A DNA stretch of 33,249 nt, taken from assembly GCA_019695305.1 (NCBI GenBank), contig JAIBAG010000026.1:1-33249 (forward strand). The letters are read 5' to 3'. Numbering within the stretch: position 1 is the first letter of the stretch; each line of letters starts with the position of its first letter. The notes under the pieces were generated by a model. That model did no database searches, was not told the origin of the DNA, and worked only from the letters and a program-made list of their open reading frames with translations. Position numbers and translations under genes: made by a program. The stretch comes from a bacterium. GTDB taxonomy: Bacteria > UBA10199 > JAIBAG01. Shown one piece after another: positions 1 to 9,375 of this stretch.

Positions 1-194
1 GTTTCATAAAAAACTACTCCCTCACTCCTTACTAATTCAAACCCCATGCCAAACCAGCCATCCTCAGCATAAAAAAAAATTAATAGTTTCAATAAGTTAT
101 TTATTTGACTTTAATAAAGCCATAAGGAACCATGTCAAAAAAATGATGCTCCGGAAAAACAGGAATTTCATTTTGATAAACAAGGAGACCCCCT
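1..194. other. Intergenic, no gene resolved
   Basis: No convincing coding region lies here. On the minus strand an ATG at positions 7-5, preceded by purine-rich AGGAG- and GAGGGAG-like stretches, could be the start of a divergent gene leaving the window, but only two codons are visible. The right part is A/T-rich and must hold the promoter for the secreted protein starting at 195. A TTGACT at 105-110 is a possible -35 box, but I find no good -10 at normal spacing. Confidence 0.4.
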
Positions 195-587
195 ATGAAA
201 CGTATTTTTGCGATTTTATTAGCGTTAGTAGCCCCCACTGTATGGGCACAAGGTACAAGCAGTATGAAGTTTGAAAACGGAGGTTTAAAAGACCGTACCG
301 TGGTAGAGCTTGTCATTAATAACAATACCCTCTCAGGTACTTACACAATCGAAAAAGATTACGATGCCACTACTGCCGAAAAGCATCTTTTTACAGCTGT
401 AAAAACAGCCCCTGATAAAATGGAAATAAGCTTTAAAGATGGCAAAATACCTTACGAATTACCCAAAGGAGCTACAAAAGCGGTGTGGCTTTTTAAAGGA
501 ACTCAATTGATTATCCCAACACAGGGAATGAATTATCAAACCAATCAAATAAGCAACTACGATATGGCATTTGATGCAAAACCTTAA
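195..587 (+). CDS. Small secreted protein of unknown function
   Basis: The product is 130 residues. It opens with a clear Sec signal peptide: MKR, a hydrophobic core to about residue 16, and a likely signal peptidase I site VWA|QG after residue 18. The mature part is about 112 residues, has no cysteine, and alternates polar and hydrophobic residues in a way that suggests a small beta-rich periplasmic domain. I recognise no family. The start is well supported by an AAGGAG Shine-Dalgarno about 8 bases upstream. The gene stands alone and converges on the large lipoprotein gene, sharing a hairpin terminator immediately after its stop codon. Both neighbours are exported proteins, but nothing else links them. 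Confidence 0.8.
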   Translation: MKRIFAILLALVAPTVWAQGTSSMKFENGGLKDRTVVELVINNNTLSGTYTIEKDYDATTAEKHLFTAVKTAPDKMEISFKDGKIPYELPKGATKAVWLFKGTQLIIPTQGMNYQTNQISNYDMAFDAKP

Positions 588-591
588 AAAA

Positions 592-619
592 AAAAGCCCC
601 CGCAAATACGGGGGCTTTT
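592..619. terminator. Bidirectional intrinsic terminator
   Basis: Perfect stem of 11 pairs (AAAAGCCCCCG against CGGGGGCTTTT) with a six-base loop. Each strand has an A-run before and a T-run after the G/C core, so it can work in both directions. It sits between the stop codons of two convergent genes, the secreted protein and the large lipoprotein. Confidence 0.9.
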
Positions 620-646
620 AAAAGACTTAGATAGAGTACTGCTTAT

Positions 647-2629
647 TTATTCACCGCAATCATCATCACCATTGGTGTCAACGCAGAAGAATTTAAAATC
701 CCCAGCAGCCTGACCCAAAATATCGTCTGTTTCATCCACCAAGAATGTTTGGATAGCCAAACGACAGGTAATTTGATCGGGTGTAGTAGCATGTGCCGTT
801 GCACAAGCATCTACATTACAATCGATAGTGGGAATAAAGTTATCTACAGAATATAACGGCCCGGCTGTAACAGCAGGACAATCGCTTGTATTGGCAAGCG
901 GAGCGCCATCACCAATTTTATAATGAGCATATTCGTACTGATATTTTACCTCTGAACCAGCAGGAGCACCTGTAATAAGAGCCAATACATCTTCGGGAGA
1001 TTCCCAAGTAAAGGTTGGGCGAGCTACATCCACCACAGTGGCCGCATGTTCATCGCCCGATAAAGCAACACCATCCATATCAGCATCGGCTTCCGGAACT
1101 TCGGGATGATTACGCGTCACTTCTTTTGTAGCGGTAGAATCATCCGAGAAAGTAGCCGTAACTGTATAGGTAACTTCGGTTCCGCTTTCCACGCAGTTAC
1201 CATCAGCTGTCATTTCATAACGATTACCACCAGCCGGATCAAGAGTAACACTGCCATCTCCACCCAGTGCGGTAGTATCGGTGGAGGTAACAACTACCGA
1301 ATTAACGGTAAGAGCACTACCATCGGGAATATACACCCGTACATCAGCCACAAAATGACCCTGCCCTAAACCCACGCAGCCAAAACCACTGTTAGCGTAA
1401 ATTTGTACTTCATCAATTTGCGGGCTTTCAAGCGCGGTAGAACCGGTAAGGGCGGCAATAACCGCTGTAATATCGGGGGAACCGGCAAAAACACCGGGGG
1501 TTTCACCCAAACTCATAAGAAAGGTTAAAGCCTGATCGGCATCAAGAGGAGTATCTGATGCAAAAGTATCTTCATTGAGCTCTCTTTGTGTATAAAGAGC
1601 CACCTGCTGATCATCTTCAATAAAGGCTTCTTCAACAACATCGGTGCCACCTAAAATTTCGTTGGCATCTCTTAAATGACCAAGGTCTGCTGCATATTCT
1701 GTAACCTCCGTATCCACATCCTTGGGAGTATCCGCAATAGAGTTAAAAGCTTCCACCACATCGGCCGGAGTAAAAGTAGTACCCGCTTCCATGGCCTCGG
1801 CTAAAGCCATAGCCGCTCCTTCGTTAAGAGGAGTTGTTGCCGGTTGATCGGTAGATTCTCTGGCAATACGCACCATGTACCCCGCCATTTGGTCGGTGGT
1901 AGCGTCTTCAGAATTGGTTAAACCTACAAATTCCGATTCAAACGAAAATTGCTTATACGATTTTTCGGCATCACCACCGGCTGCGGCAATACCATTAGCC
2001 AGCGCCAATACTCCATCAGCATCATCAAGAGCCGGAACATCAATATTATTACCCAAATTATTCATGTTACCTGCCACAAAGTTAATCACTTTTTCAAACT
2101 GCTCGGCAGGAGGAATGGGGTTATTATCAAAGGAGCGCGAATCGGCTACATTTGAAATAACTTCGGCAGCTACAGTTGATTCGGGAGAAACGTTTAAGGC
2201 TACTTCTTCAGAATCACCCGTGGGACACGCCGGTGCCTTTACGGTAACATCACCACTTGTCACGCGCATTTCGTAATAATAATCATCATCAGCGCCAGTA
2301 CCCGCCTGACACACATCTACCTGGGCTAAAGTATAATTACCTTCGCTATCTGTTGTTGTGGTAGCTTCTTCTGTTTCGGTACCGTCAGCATTAATTTTAA
2401 CCAACGTGACTTCGGCATTCGCTAAAACAGTATCACCCACTGTTTCAAAACGAGGTATAGCCGTACTTTTGGTAAGAGTTGATAAAGAAGCAGCAACATC
2501 GGTACTACGAACCGATACTTGGCCAGTAACAGTAACCTGTTCCACACCGGCCGATCCTCCGCCAGATGATGAACATGCCTGAAATGTTAAAACAACAAGA
2601 GACAGTGCAATATACTTTGAAAATTTCAT
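647..2629 (-). CDS. Large secreted lipoprotein, Ala/Thr/Asp-rich, with carboxypeptidase-regulatory-like domain
   Basis: 660 residues. The N terminus is a lipoprotein signal: MKFSKY, a hydrophobic segment, and the lipobox FQAC with lipidated Cys19, followed by a Ser/Gly linker (SSSGGG). From roughly 32 to 130 the pattern VTGQVSVRS...ANAEVTLV...TTDSEGNYTL resembles a carboxypeptidase-regulatory-like (transthyretin-type) beta sandwich. The middle (about 150-400) is acidic and largely helical. The C-terminal 250 residues look beta-rich and hold about eight cysteines, ending in an acidic Asp/Cys tail (TNGDDDCGE). It is probably anchored in the outer membrane or on the surface; the function is unknown. 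The start is supported by a GGGGGATTC-ATG context. The gene is monocistronic, with its own likely promoter upstream. Confidence 0.85.
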   Translation of the reverse strand: MKFSKYIALSLVVLTFQACSSSGGGSAGVEQVTVTGQVSVRSTDVAASLSTLTKSTAIPRFETVGDTVLANAEVTLVKINADGTETEEATTTTDSEGNYTLAQVDVCQAGTGADDDYYYEMRVTSGDVTVKAPACPTGDSEEVALNVSPESTVAAEVISNVADSRSFDNNPIPPAEQFEKVINFVAGNMNNLGNNIDVPALDDADGVLALANGIAAAGGDAEKSYKQFSFESEFVGLTNSEDATTDQMAGYMVRIARESTDQPATTPLNEGAAMALAEAMEAGTTFTPADVVEAFNSIADTPKDVDTEVTEYAADLGHLRDANEILGGTDVVEEAFIEDDQQVALYTQRELNEDTFASDTPLDADQALTFLMSLGETPGVFAGSPDITAVIAALTGSTALESPQIDEVQIYANSGFGCVGLGQGHFVADVRVYIPDGSALTVNSVVVTSTDTTALGGDGSVTLDPAGGNRYEMTADGNCVESGTEVTYTVTATFSDDSTATKEVTRNHPEVPEADADMDGVALSGDEHAATVVDVARPTFTWESPEDVLALITGAPAGSEVKYQYEYAHYKIGDGAPLANTSDCPAVTAGPLYSVDNFIPTIDCNVDACATAHATTPDQITCRLAIQTFLVDETDDILGQAAGDFKFFCVDTNGDDDCGE

Positions 2630-2675
2630 GAATCCCCCTCAAAGAAAAAAATGTGAATAAAAAAAATGAGAGCTA

Positions 2676-2704
2676 ATTGTGAAGATTTTTTAAGCGTGTT
2701 TCAA
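2676..2704 (-). promoter_or_regulatory. Candidate sigma-70 promoter of the large lipoprotein gene
   Basis: On the minus strand TTGAAA (2699-2704) and CACAAT (2676-2681) are separated by 17 bases, about 47 bases upstream of the ATG at 2629. The -10 matches consensus at only four positions. The whole 2630-2853 spacer is very A/T-rich, so chance matches are likely; no other gene is seen in it. Confidence 0.35.
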
Positions 2705-2853
2705 GACTTAATATTGATTTTTTTATAAAAAAAATGATCTTTCTATAGTTAAAATCTTAAATCGGAATAAAATTTCTTGGAAATACAACAAAAACCAAAA
2801 AATACTATAAGCGTTTCACCTATAAGACCTTCTTGAACTCCAATTAAAAAGCA

Positions 2854-4638
2854 TCAAGTCTGAATTTTATTAATCGCAATCGACAACTCCAAGAGTTGCT
2901 TGGGATCTACCGTAGATGGCGCTTCACTCATGGGGCATGTGGCCTTTTGAGTTTTGGGGAAGGCAATCACATCGCGAATACTGGTGCTTTGTGTAAGGAG
3001 CATGGCCAAGCGATCTAAACCAAAAGCCAAACCACCATGCGGCGGTGCGCCAAATTGAAGTGCATCGAGCAAGAAACCAAATTTAGCATTGGCTTCTTCA
3101 CGGGTGATTTTTAAGAGATCAAAAACTTTGGACTGCATTTCCTGATCGTGAATACGAATAGAACCACCGCCAATTTCGTTGCCGTTTAGTACCAAATCAT
3201 ACGCATTGGCCCGGCACTTAAGCGGCTCGCTATCCATTAAAGAAATATCTTCGTATTTGCACGAGGTAAACGGGTGATGCACGGCCACCAAACGTTTGGC
3301 TTCATCATCGTAATCAAACATCGGAAAATCGGTGACCCATAAAAAGTTATACTGATTATCATCCAGCATTTTTAACTTAGCCGCCACATGTTCACGCAAA
3401 TTACCCATGGAGTCGTACACAATTTTTTTTTTACCAGCACCAAAGAAAACGATGTCCCCTACTTTTAAATCCAAGCGTTTGGTGAGTTCGGCCTTTTCGG
3501 TTTCGGATAAAAACTTGGTGATAGGCGACTGCCATTCATTTTCTAAAATTTTAATATACGCCAAACCACGCGCACCATAGATACCCACGAATTTGGTAAA
3601 ATCGTCAATTTCGCTACGGCTAAACTTAGCACCGCCGTCTACTTTCATAGCTTGAATGAGTCCCTCGGTAGCTGCCGATTTAAATACCTGGAAGCCCGTG
3701 TTGAGGAAAATATCGTTCACGATTTTAAGCTCCATCCCAAAACGCGTATCGGGCGCATCTAAACCATAACGGTCCATACATTCTTGATACGGCATTTTAA
3801 TGAACGGGGTTTTGAGTTTTATGCCCAAAACTTTTTCCCACACTTCCACCACCAGCCCTTCCATCATGTTCATCACGTCATCGGCGTTTACAAAAGACAT
3901 CTCTACGTCGATCTGCGTAAATTCAGGTTGGCGATCAGCACGCAAATCTTCATCTCTAAAACAACGAGCAATTTGGTAATAACGTTCGTAACCCGATACC
4001 ATGAGCAACTGTTTAAATAATTGAGGCGATTGCGGGAGCGCGTAAAAATGGCCGGGATGCACGCGTGACGGTACCAGATAATCGCGAGCGCCTTCAGGAG
4101 TAGATTTAGTGAGGAACGGTGTTTCAATTTCCAAAAATCCGTTGCGGTTAAAATAATCATGCACAATGCCGGTTACCTTAGAACGTAAACGGAGATTACG
4201 TTGCAGCTGAGGACGACGCAAATCTAAATAACGATACTTAAGACGTACGTCTTCGTTGGTATCAATTTTATCATCAATTAAAAACGGAGGTGTTTTCGAT
4301 TTATTAAAAACTTCCAGTTCCAGCGCTTCAATTTCAATTTCACCGGTAGGTAATTTAGGGTTGGTCATCCCACTGGGACGGTTGCGCACTTTTCCTTTAA
4401 TCCCAATACAATATTCACTACGCACATCGTGAGCGGCTTCATGTGCATTTTTGCTTAAGTCAGGATCAAACACAATTTGAGTCAGACCATCACGGTCGCG
4501 TAAATCGATAAAAATAAGTCCACCATGATCACGGCGGGTATCCACCCATCCAAAAAGAACTACTTCTTCTCCCACATTTTTAGCCGTGAGCTGATTACAA
4601 GTGTGTGTACGTTTAACCTGATTAATGAATGAACCCAT
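2854..4638 (-). CDS. aspS: Aspartyl-tRNA synthetase
   Basis: 594 residues, the usual size of a bacterial AspRS. It charges tRNA-Asp with aspartate in the cytoplasm. An N-terminal OB-fold anticodon-binding domain covers roughly residues 1-105 (LFGWVDTRRDHGGLIFIDLRD). Class II motif 2 is visible near 222-240 (FRDEDLRADRQPEFTQID), a bacterial-type insertion domain follows, and motif 3 lies near 531-550 (GLAFGLDRLAMLL). The start has a TAGGAAAT ribosome site. gatC and gatA elsewhere in this window make it possible that this is a non-discriminating enzyme that also forms Asp-tRNA-Asn, but that cannot be decided by reading. The gene is followed by an A/T-rich spacer without a clear terminator. Confidence 0.97.
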   Translation of the reverse strand: MGSFINQVKRTHTCNQLTAKNVGEEVVLFGWVDTRRDHGGLIFIDLRDRDGLTQIVFDPDLSKNAHEAAHDVRSEYCIGIKGKVRNRPSGMTNPKLPTGEIEIEALELEVFNKSKTPPFLIDDKIDTNEDVRLKYRYLDLRRPQLQRNLRLRSKVTGIVHDYFNRNGFLEIETPFLTKSTPEGARDYLVPSRVHPGHFYALPQSPQLFKQLLMVSGYERYYQIARCFRDEDLRADRQPEFTQIDVEMSFVNADDVMNMMEGLVVEVWEKVLGIKLKTPFIKMPYQECMDRYGLDAPDTRFGMELKIVNDIFLNTGFQVFKSAATEGLIQAMKVDGGAKFSRSEIDDFTKFVGIYGARGLAYIKILENEWQSPITKFLSETEKAELTKRLDLKVGDIVFFGAGKKKIVYDSMGNLREHVAAKLKMLDDNQYNFLWVTDFPMFDYDDEAKRLVAVHHPFTSCKYEDISLMDSEPLKCRANAYDLVLNGNEIGGGSIRIHDQEMQSKVFDLLKITREEANAKFGFLLDALQFGAPPHGGLAFGLDRLAMLLTQSTSIRDVIAFPKTQKATCPMSEAPSTVDPKQLLELSIAINKIQT

Positions 4639-4649
4639 AATTTCCTAGT

Positions 4650-4733
4650 TAACAGCTCGTCATCCTGAACGTAGTGAAGGATCTCCTGTTAAAAGGGGAT
4701 TCTTCGCTCCGCTCAGAATGACAAACGAGTTAA
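4650..4733. repeat. Interspersed palindromic repeat between aspS and the Nif3 gene
   Basis: The two halves are imperfect inverted copies. GTCATCCTGAACGTAGTGAA on the left matches the complement of TTCGCTCCGCTCAGAATGAC on the right with a few mismatches, and an outer TTAAC/GTTAA pair extends it. I recognise this type of sequence as a palindromic repeat scattered in intergenic DNA of many unrelated bacteria. Its outer end overlaps the stop codon of the Nif3 gene. It could form a hairpin in the transcript of either neighbour. Confidence 0.6.
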
Positions 4734-5491
4734 ATATTCGTAAAAACATCCGTTAAACCCCTATATTCCTCAAGATAGATGCTATCGTCAAACAATTCTT
4801 TAAAAATGTTTTTGAGTAATTTGACGGAAATAATTTCCGAATAATAATGTCCTACATCTACCAAACACACATCATTCCGTTTGGCATCCGCTCCATAATG
4901 ATATTTCACATCGCCGGTGATGAAATAAGGGATCTTTTGCGCAATCACCGTCGGTAGTAAGCCAGTGCCGCTGCCGGTACAAAGCGCTACTTTTTTGATT
5001 TTTTGTTTGGGGTTCCCTGAAAAGCGGAGCAAAGGCGTTTTAAATATCTTTTTTACTTTTTTATTAAGAGCAGCAGCCGTCATAGGTTGCGCTAAATTTC
5101 CCACCAAACCACTGCGATGGACGATAGGTTTTAAATTTCTAAGCTTGAGTAAACCAGCATAATAACGACTAACACTAAAGGGAGAATTATCGTGACTTGT
5201 ATGCGCGGTATAGATGGCGATTTTGTGTTTTTTAGCGAAAACAATAAGACTTTTTTCGTACTCTCCTGCTCGCTTGCCAAGATACAGAGGATGATGCGTG
5301 ACGATAAGTTCAAATTTCTTTTTAGCGGCATAACGCAATACGGGGCGCGTGACGTCGTAGACAAAGAGAACGCGGGATACTTTGGGGTTTATACCTTTAA
5401 ATTGGAGGCCGGATCTATCCCAGGTTTCTTGGTAAGTGAGAGGGATCTTTTTTTCGAAAATTTTAACGAGCTGTTTAAGAAGAAGAGACAT
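4730..5491 (-). CDS. Nif3/YbgI-family dinuclear metal-centre protein
   Basis: 253 residues from the chosen start at 5491 (MSLLLKQLVKIFEKK), which matches the usual beginning of the family; an in-frame ATG 13 codons earlier is less likely and has no ribosome site. Members form hexameric toroids with a two-metal site; the biochemical role is not settled, though GTP cyclohydrolase-like activity and roles in metal or redox stress have been proposed. The expected ligands are visible: the His pair in VTHHPL, AHTSHD, and DVGHYYSE near the C terminus. It lies downstream of the tRNA and rpoD but is separated from them by a strong terminator, so it probably has its own promoter. Confidence 0.85.
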   Translation of the reverse strand: MSLLLKQLVKIFEKKIPLTYQETWDRSGLQFKGINPKVSRVLFVYDVTRPVLRYAAKKKFELIVTHHPLYLGKRAGEYEKSLIVFAKKHKIAIYTAHTSHDNSPFSVSRYYAGLLKLRNLKPIVHRSGLVGNLAQPMTAAALNKKVKKIFKTPLLRFSGNPKQKIKKVALCTGSGTGLLPTVIAQKIPYFITGDVKYHYGADAKRNDVCLVDVGHYYSEIISVKLLKNIFKELFDDSIYLEEYRGLTDVFTNI

Positions 5492-5530
5492 GGTTGAAAA
5501 TATGCACTTTTTGCGGAGCAAAAAGTACAA

Positions 5531-5587
5531 TTTTTTTCTAAGTCTTTAGCCTGGCCTTCCAGGCCAGGCTAAAGACTTAGAAAAAAA
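5531..5587. terminator. Perfect 27-bp stem terminator after the CAU tRNA
   Basis: A left arm at 5531-5557 and a right arm at 5561-5587 are perfect reverse complements over 27 bases, with only TCC as loop. The outer part of each arm is seven T or seven A, so both strands end in a T-run. On the minus strand it begins directly after the discriminator base of the tRNA. It closes the rpsU-yqeY-dnaG-rpoD-tRNA transcript. Confidence 0.9.
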
Positions 5588-5661
<74 letters not shown>

Positions 5662-5673
5662 CCTTAATAAAAA

Positions 5674-7497
5674 TTATTGGCCATCAACAAAAGCTTTCAA
5701 CTTTTTAGCGCGGCTAGGATGACGTAATTTGCGCAGCGCTTTAGCCTCAATCTGACGGATACGTTCGCGGGTTACCGAGAAATCGCGACCTACTTCTTCC
5801 AAGGTGTGATCCGATTTTTCACCAATACCAAAACGCATGCGAATTACTTTTTCTTCGCGCGGCGTTAAAGTTTGCAACACTTCGGTGGTTTCATCACCCA
5901 GGTTAAAGTTAATAGCCGCTTCCGACGGCGACAAGATAGACTTGTCTTCAATAAAATCTCCCAAATGACTGTCTTCTTCTTCACCAATGGGCGTTTCAAG
6001 CGAGATGGGTTCTTTGGCAATTTTTAACACCTTGCGCACTTTCTCAAGCGGCATCTCCATCTTTTCGGCAATTTCTTCGGGTGTGGGTTCACGTCCTTTT
6101 TCTTGCACCAAGTAACGCGAGGTACGCACCAACTTGTTGATGGTTTCAATCATATGCACCGGGATACGGATGGTGCGGGCCTGATCGGCAATGGCGCGGG
6201 TAATAGCCTGACGAATCCACCAAGTGGCGTAAGTTGAAAACTTGTAACCACGACGGTATTCAAATTTATCAACCGCTTTCATAAGGCCAATGTTACCTTC
6301 TTGGATAAGATCCAAAAATTGAAGCCCACGGTTGGTATATTTTTTAGCGATACTCACTACGAGACGAAGATTCGCTTCTACCAACTCACCTTTGGCACGA
6401 TCGGCTTCGGATTCGGCGTATTTTAATTCGCGATAGGTGCGTTTTAAATCGTTGATGTTGGCATCAAAGTCGCTTTCAATCTTGCGGTTATTTTTATAAT
6501 GCTCCAGCATCTCGTCGCAAAGCTTGTATACATCGGCTTTGGAAAGTTTTGATTTTTGAACCACCTTACGTTGCAAGTAAGGCGATTTTTTCATCTTGCG
6601 CGCAACGTCAATCGCTTCTTCGGGTTCTAATTTTAAGGTTTCTCGGTGACGTCCAATCAAGCGTTCGCGGCTTTCGATGGTTTCAATCACTTCTTTTAAA
6701 CGGCCAATAAAACGGTTGATAGTGTCACGATTGAAATTGATATCGCGTAAGCACTCAATCATTTTCTTTTGTACTTCGGTGCGTTTTTCTTCGCTCTTTT
6801 TACGGAGCGCTTCACGCATGCGCGGGTTTACCGCTTTTTGATGGTGCTTGTTGTATTCTTTGGTAAGTGTTTTAACCGTGCCCAATAATTTAAGAACGCG
6901 GGTACGATGATCTTCTTCCATCTTACCCAAATCGGGGCCTTCGCCGCTGGCGTTTTCCATTACATCTAATTCTTTAATGATGTCAAAAACGCGGATATTG
7001 TTTTTGGTTAAGGCCTCAAACATATCCATAATTTCCTGGCGGCCAATGGCAGAAGCCAAGATGATTTGCAAAACCTGGTCTTCCCACTTTTCAATATTTT
7101 TGGCGATTTCTACTTCACCTTCACGCGTGAGGAGTGGCACCTGCCCCATTTTACGCAAGTACAAACGCACAGGGTCGTTGGAACGGCCGCCCGTATCAGC
7201 TTCTACAACCGGTTCGGCTTCACCGTCATCATCATCGTCATCGTCATCTTTATCGCTCTTTTTTAAATCTTTCTTTTCTTTGTAATCTTTTTCGTTTTCT
7301 ACAACGTCAATATCCATGCTGTCGAACACGGCCAACACTTCGTCTAACACTTGGGCCGACACGATATCGGGAGGAAGAGTTTTATTGAGATCATCAAAGG
7401 TTAAAAAACCTTTCTCTTTGCCCTTATCAATTAATTTTTGAAGATCTTTGGGGTCAACTGATTTGGGAGCGTTAATGGTAGTCTCGTTTTTTTGCAT
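5674..7497 (-). CDS. rpoD: Primary sigma factor of RNA polymerase (sigma-70)
   Basis: 607 residues, full length for an RpoD. Region 1.1 covers about residues 12-70. It is followed by a highly acidic linker with eight Asp in a row (84-91), then region 1.2 ([20 protein letters not shown]). A non-conserved domain follows, then regions 2-3 ([17 protein letters not shown] near 393-410, [17 protein letters not shown]) and region 4 with the -35 recognition helix ([17 protein letters not shown] near 569-586). It directs transcription of most genes. The ATG has AAAGGAAT upstream, placed right after the dnaG stop, so the two genes are in one operon. The Asp run is encoded by a short GAT/GAC microsatellite-like stretch. 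Confidence 0.98.
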   Translation of the reverse strand: MQKNETTINAPKSVDPKDLQKLIDKGKEKGFLTFDDLNKTLPPDIVSAQVLDEVLAVFDSMDIDVVENEKDYKEKKDLKKSDKDDDDDDDDGEAEPVVEADTGGRSNDPVRLYLRKMGQVPLLTREGEVEIAKNIEKWEDQVLQIILASAIGRQEIMDMFEALTKNNIRVFDIIKELDVMENASGEGPDLGKMEEDHRTRVLKLLGTVKTLTKEYNKHHQKAVNPRMREALRKKSEEKRTEVQKKMIECLRDINFNRDTINRFIGRLKEVIETIESRERLIGRHRETLKLEPEEAIDVARKMKKSPYLQRKVVQKSKLSKADVYKLCDEMLEHYKNNRKIESDFDANINDLKRTYRELKYAESEADRAKGELVEANLRLVVSIAKKYTNRGLQFLDLIQEGNIGLMKAVDKFEYRRGYKFSTYATWWIRQAITRAIADQARTIRIPVHMIETINKLVRTSRYLVQEKGREPTPEEIAEKMEMPLEKVRKVLKIAKEPISLETPIGEEEDSHLGDFIEDKSILSPSEAAINFNLGDETTEVLQTLTPREEKVIRMRFGIGEKSDHTLEEVGRDFSVTRERIRQIEAKALRKLRHPSRAKKLKAFVDGQ

Positions 7498-7507
7498 GAT
7501 AATTCCT

Positions 7508-9262
7508 TTAATGTTTTATTCCCATTTGCTTCACAGCTTCGCTTTTTTGCGAGAGCAAGCGGGCTATTTCGTCCTGGTCGCCTTTAAGCTCGGCCAAGTG
7601 GATGGCGCTGGTAATTTTAGCCAATTGGTCTTTTAACTTTTGAGCCTTCCAGCGCCCGTAACAATCACTAATCATTTGGGTCAGCTCTTCTTCAGCCGGA
7701 GCCACGGCATCGCCAAAAACAATGCGGCTTAAAATACTTTCGCCGTCTCCCAATGCAGGAGACAATAATTCTTCTACCCGAATCATTCCCTTCTTTTTAA
7801 ATTCATCGGCAATGAGTCCAAAAAGCTTTTTAAGAGTTTCGTCTTCCACCAGTTTTAAATCCTCTTCCACAAAAAGAGACGAAACCCGATCCGGATACTT
7901 GACATAAAGCTCCAACAGATTTCTTTCAAGTGAAATTTTCAATTGATTTCCGGCTTTTACCACGGTTTTTCCCCGATAGGACTCCGGAGGAAAAGAGCGG
8001 CTAGAGGCCTTATTTTCTTCCACCCCCACCAACTTTGAAATTTTGGCCTGATAAGCCTTTTTTTCAATCTCATTGCCAATTTGATCGAGCAAGGGGGCAA
8101 TTTTTTGAGCCGCCCCAACTTTATCGGATGTTTTGGAAGACGCCTCCGAAAAATATTTAAGAAGAAGCGTATCCAGCGCAGGAAGCGCCTCGCGCACCAG
8201 CTTTTGCAAGGCTTCGGCTCCGTTGTGATGGATAAAAGTATCGGGGTCTTCGCCTGGGGGTAAAATAACCAGTTTGGGATGAAAACCTTCTTTTAAGAAA
8301 ATAGAAATAGACCTGAGGCTAGCTTCAAAACCGGCATTGTCGCCGTCAAACAGTAAACAAAAGTTGCGCGAATAGCGCGACAGTTTTTTAACCTGCATGG
8401 GCGTTAAAGCCGTGCCCAGCGGCGCCACCGCCGTGTTAAGGCCCGCTTGATGAAGCGTGATAAGATCCATATACCCTTCTACAATAATAATTTGATCCTT
8501 CTCGCGTATATGTTTTTTGGCCTGAAACAGGCCAAATACCTCGCGTCCTTTACTATAAACGGGTGATTCGGGTGAATTGATGTATTTTGGCTCATCCGAT
8601 TTATCGTTTAAACGACGTCCGCCAAAAGCAATCACACGGCCTTCGGCATCAATGATGGGAAACATCAAGCGATCTCTAAAAAAATCGTAAACACGGCTTT
8701 CTTTTTGGCGCACCAAAGAAAGAGTGAGTGCTTCCTCCATGGGAACACCTTTTTTATTTAAAAAACTGCTCAACCCATCCCAACTGGCCGGCGCATAACC
8801 CAATTTAAAATCGGCCATAATTTCGGGCGAAAGCTTGCGCTTTTGTGTGTAGGCAAAAGCCACTTTGCCTTGGGGTTCGGAGAGTTGCTGATGAAAAAAC
8901 CAACCCGCGTAACGGTTGATACGGTAATAAATTTCGCTATGAGTATCGGCTCCGGAAGTTTCTTTGGTAAAACGCGATAAATCAACACCAGCACGGGCTG
9001 CTAAATCACGCACGGCTTCGGGGAAAGTTTTCCCCTCTTTTTTCATGAGAAAAGAAAACACATTGCCGCCCACACCGCAGCCAAAACAATGAAAGATATT
9101 TTTTTCGGGATTCACCATGAAGGAAGGAGATTTTTCCTGGTGAAAGGGACATAAGCCCTTGTAATTGATACCACTTTTTTTAAGCACCACATGCTCGCCC
9201 ACCACCGAAACAATATCCAGCCGGGTGGCGATGTCATCCAAAATTTCCTGCGGATAAAGCAT
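7508..9262 (-). CDS. dnaG: DNA primase
   Basis: 584 residues. It makes RNA primers at the replication fork together with the DnaB helicase. The N-terminal zinc ribbon uses Cys38, His41, Cys59 and Cys62 (CPFH...CFGC). The RNA polymerase core follows, and the TOPRIM fold is marked by IIIVEGYMD near 255 and LLFDGDNAG near 303. The last 130 residues are the helical, poorly conserved helicase-binding domain. It sits between yqeY and rpoD in the macromolecular-synthesis operon. A double-hairpin repeat separates it from yqeY and would lie in its 5' leader. Confidence 0.97.
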   Translation of the reverse strand: MLYPQEILDDIATRLDIVSVVGEHVVLKKSGINYKGLCPFHQEKSPSFMVNPEKNIFHCFGCGVGGNVFSFLMKKEGKTFPEAVRDLAARAGVDLSRFTKETSGADTHSEIYYRINRYAGWFFHQQLSEPQGKVAFAYTQKRKLSPEIMADFKLGYAPASWDGLSSFLNKKGVPMEEALTLSLVRQKESRVYDFFRDRLMFPIIDAEGRVIAFGGRRLNDKSDEPKYINSPESPVYSKGREVFGLFQAKKHIREKDQIIIVEGYMDLITLHQAGLNTAVAPLGTALTPMQVKKLSRYSRNFCLLFDGDNAGFEASLRSISIFLKEGFHPKLVILPPGEDPDTFIHHNGAEALQKLVREALPALDTLLLKYFSEASSKTSDKVGAAQKIAPLLDQIGNEIEKKAYQAKISKLVGVEENKASSRSFPPESYRGKTVVKAGNQLKISLERNLLELYVKYPDRVSSLFVEEDLKLVEDETLKKLFGLIADEFKKKGMIRVEELLSPALGDGESILSRIVFGDAVAPAEEELTQMISDCYGRWKAQKLKDQLAKITSAIHLAELKGDQDEIARLLSQKSEAVKQMGIKH

Positions 9263-9321
9263 GCCTTTTCTTCGGTTAAAAACTTAAAAAGTTGCCTGTT
9301 AATCGAAACTTTTCAATATTT

Positions 9322-9372
9322 CCTTCTCCCCTTGTGGGAGAAGGTGGCTCGCCAAAGGCGAGACGGATGAGG
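9322..9372. repeat. Double-hairpin interspersed repeat between yqeY and dnaG
   Basis: Two perfect hairpins lie in tandem. The first is CCTTCTCCC/GGGAGAAGG (9322-9330 with 9336-9344, five-base loop). The second is CTCGCC/GGCGAG (9348-9353 with 9357-9362, loop AAA). The segment ends in a GGATGAGGGAA tail. The layout matches a repeat type I know from intergenic DNA of many proteobacteria. Here it is inside an operon, so it would be transcribed into the message between yqeY and dnaG. Confidence 0.65.
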
Positions 9373-9375
9373 GAA

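Noticed and set aside
5492-5530. Thirteen-codon extension of the Nif3-family protein
   Set aside because: No ribosome site, and the family normally starts at the MSLLLKQL segment.
6977-7388. Plus-strand open frames over the rpoD acidic linker
   Set aside because: They are antisense shadows of rpoD, with Ser/His repeats produced by the reverse reading of the Asp codons.
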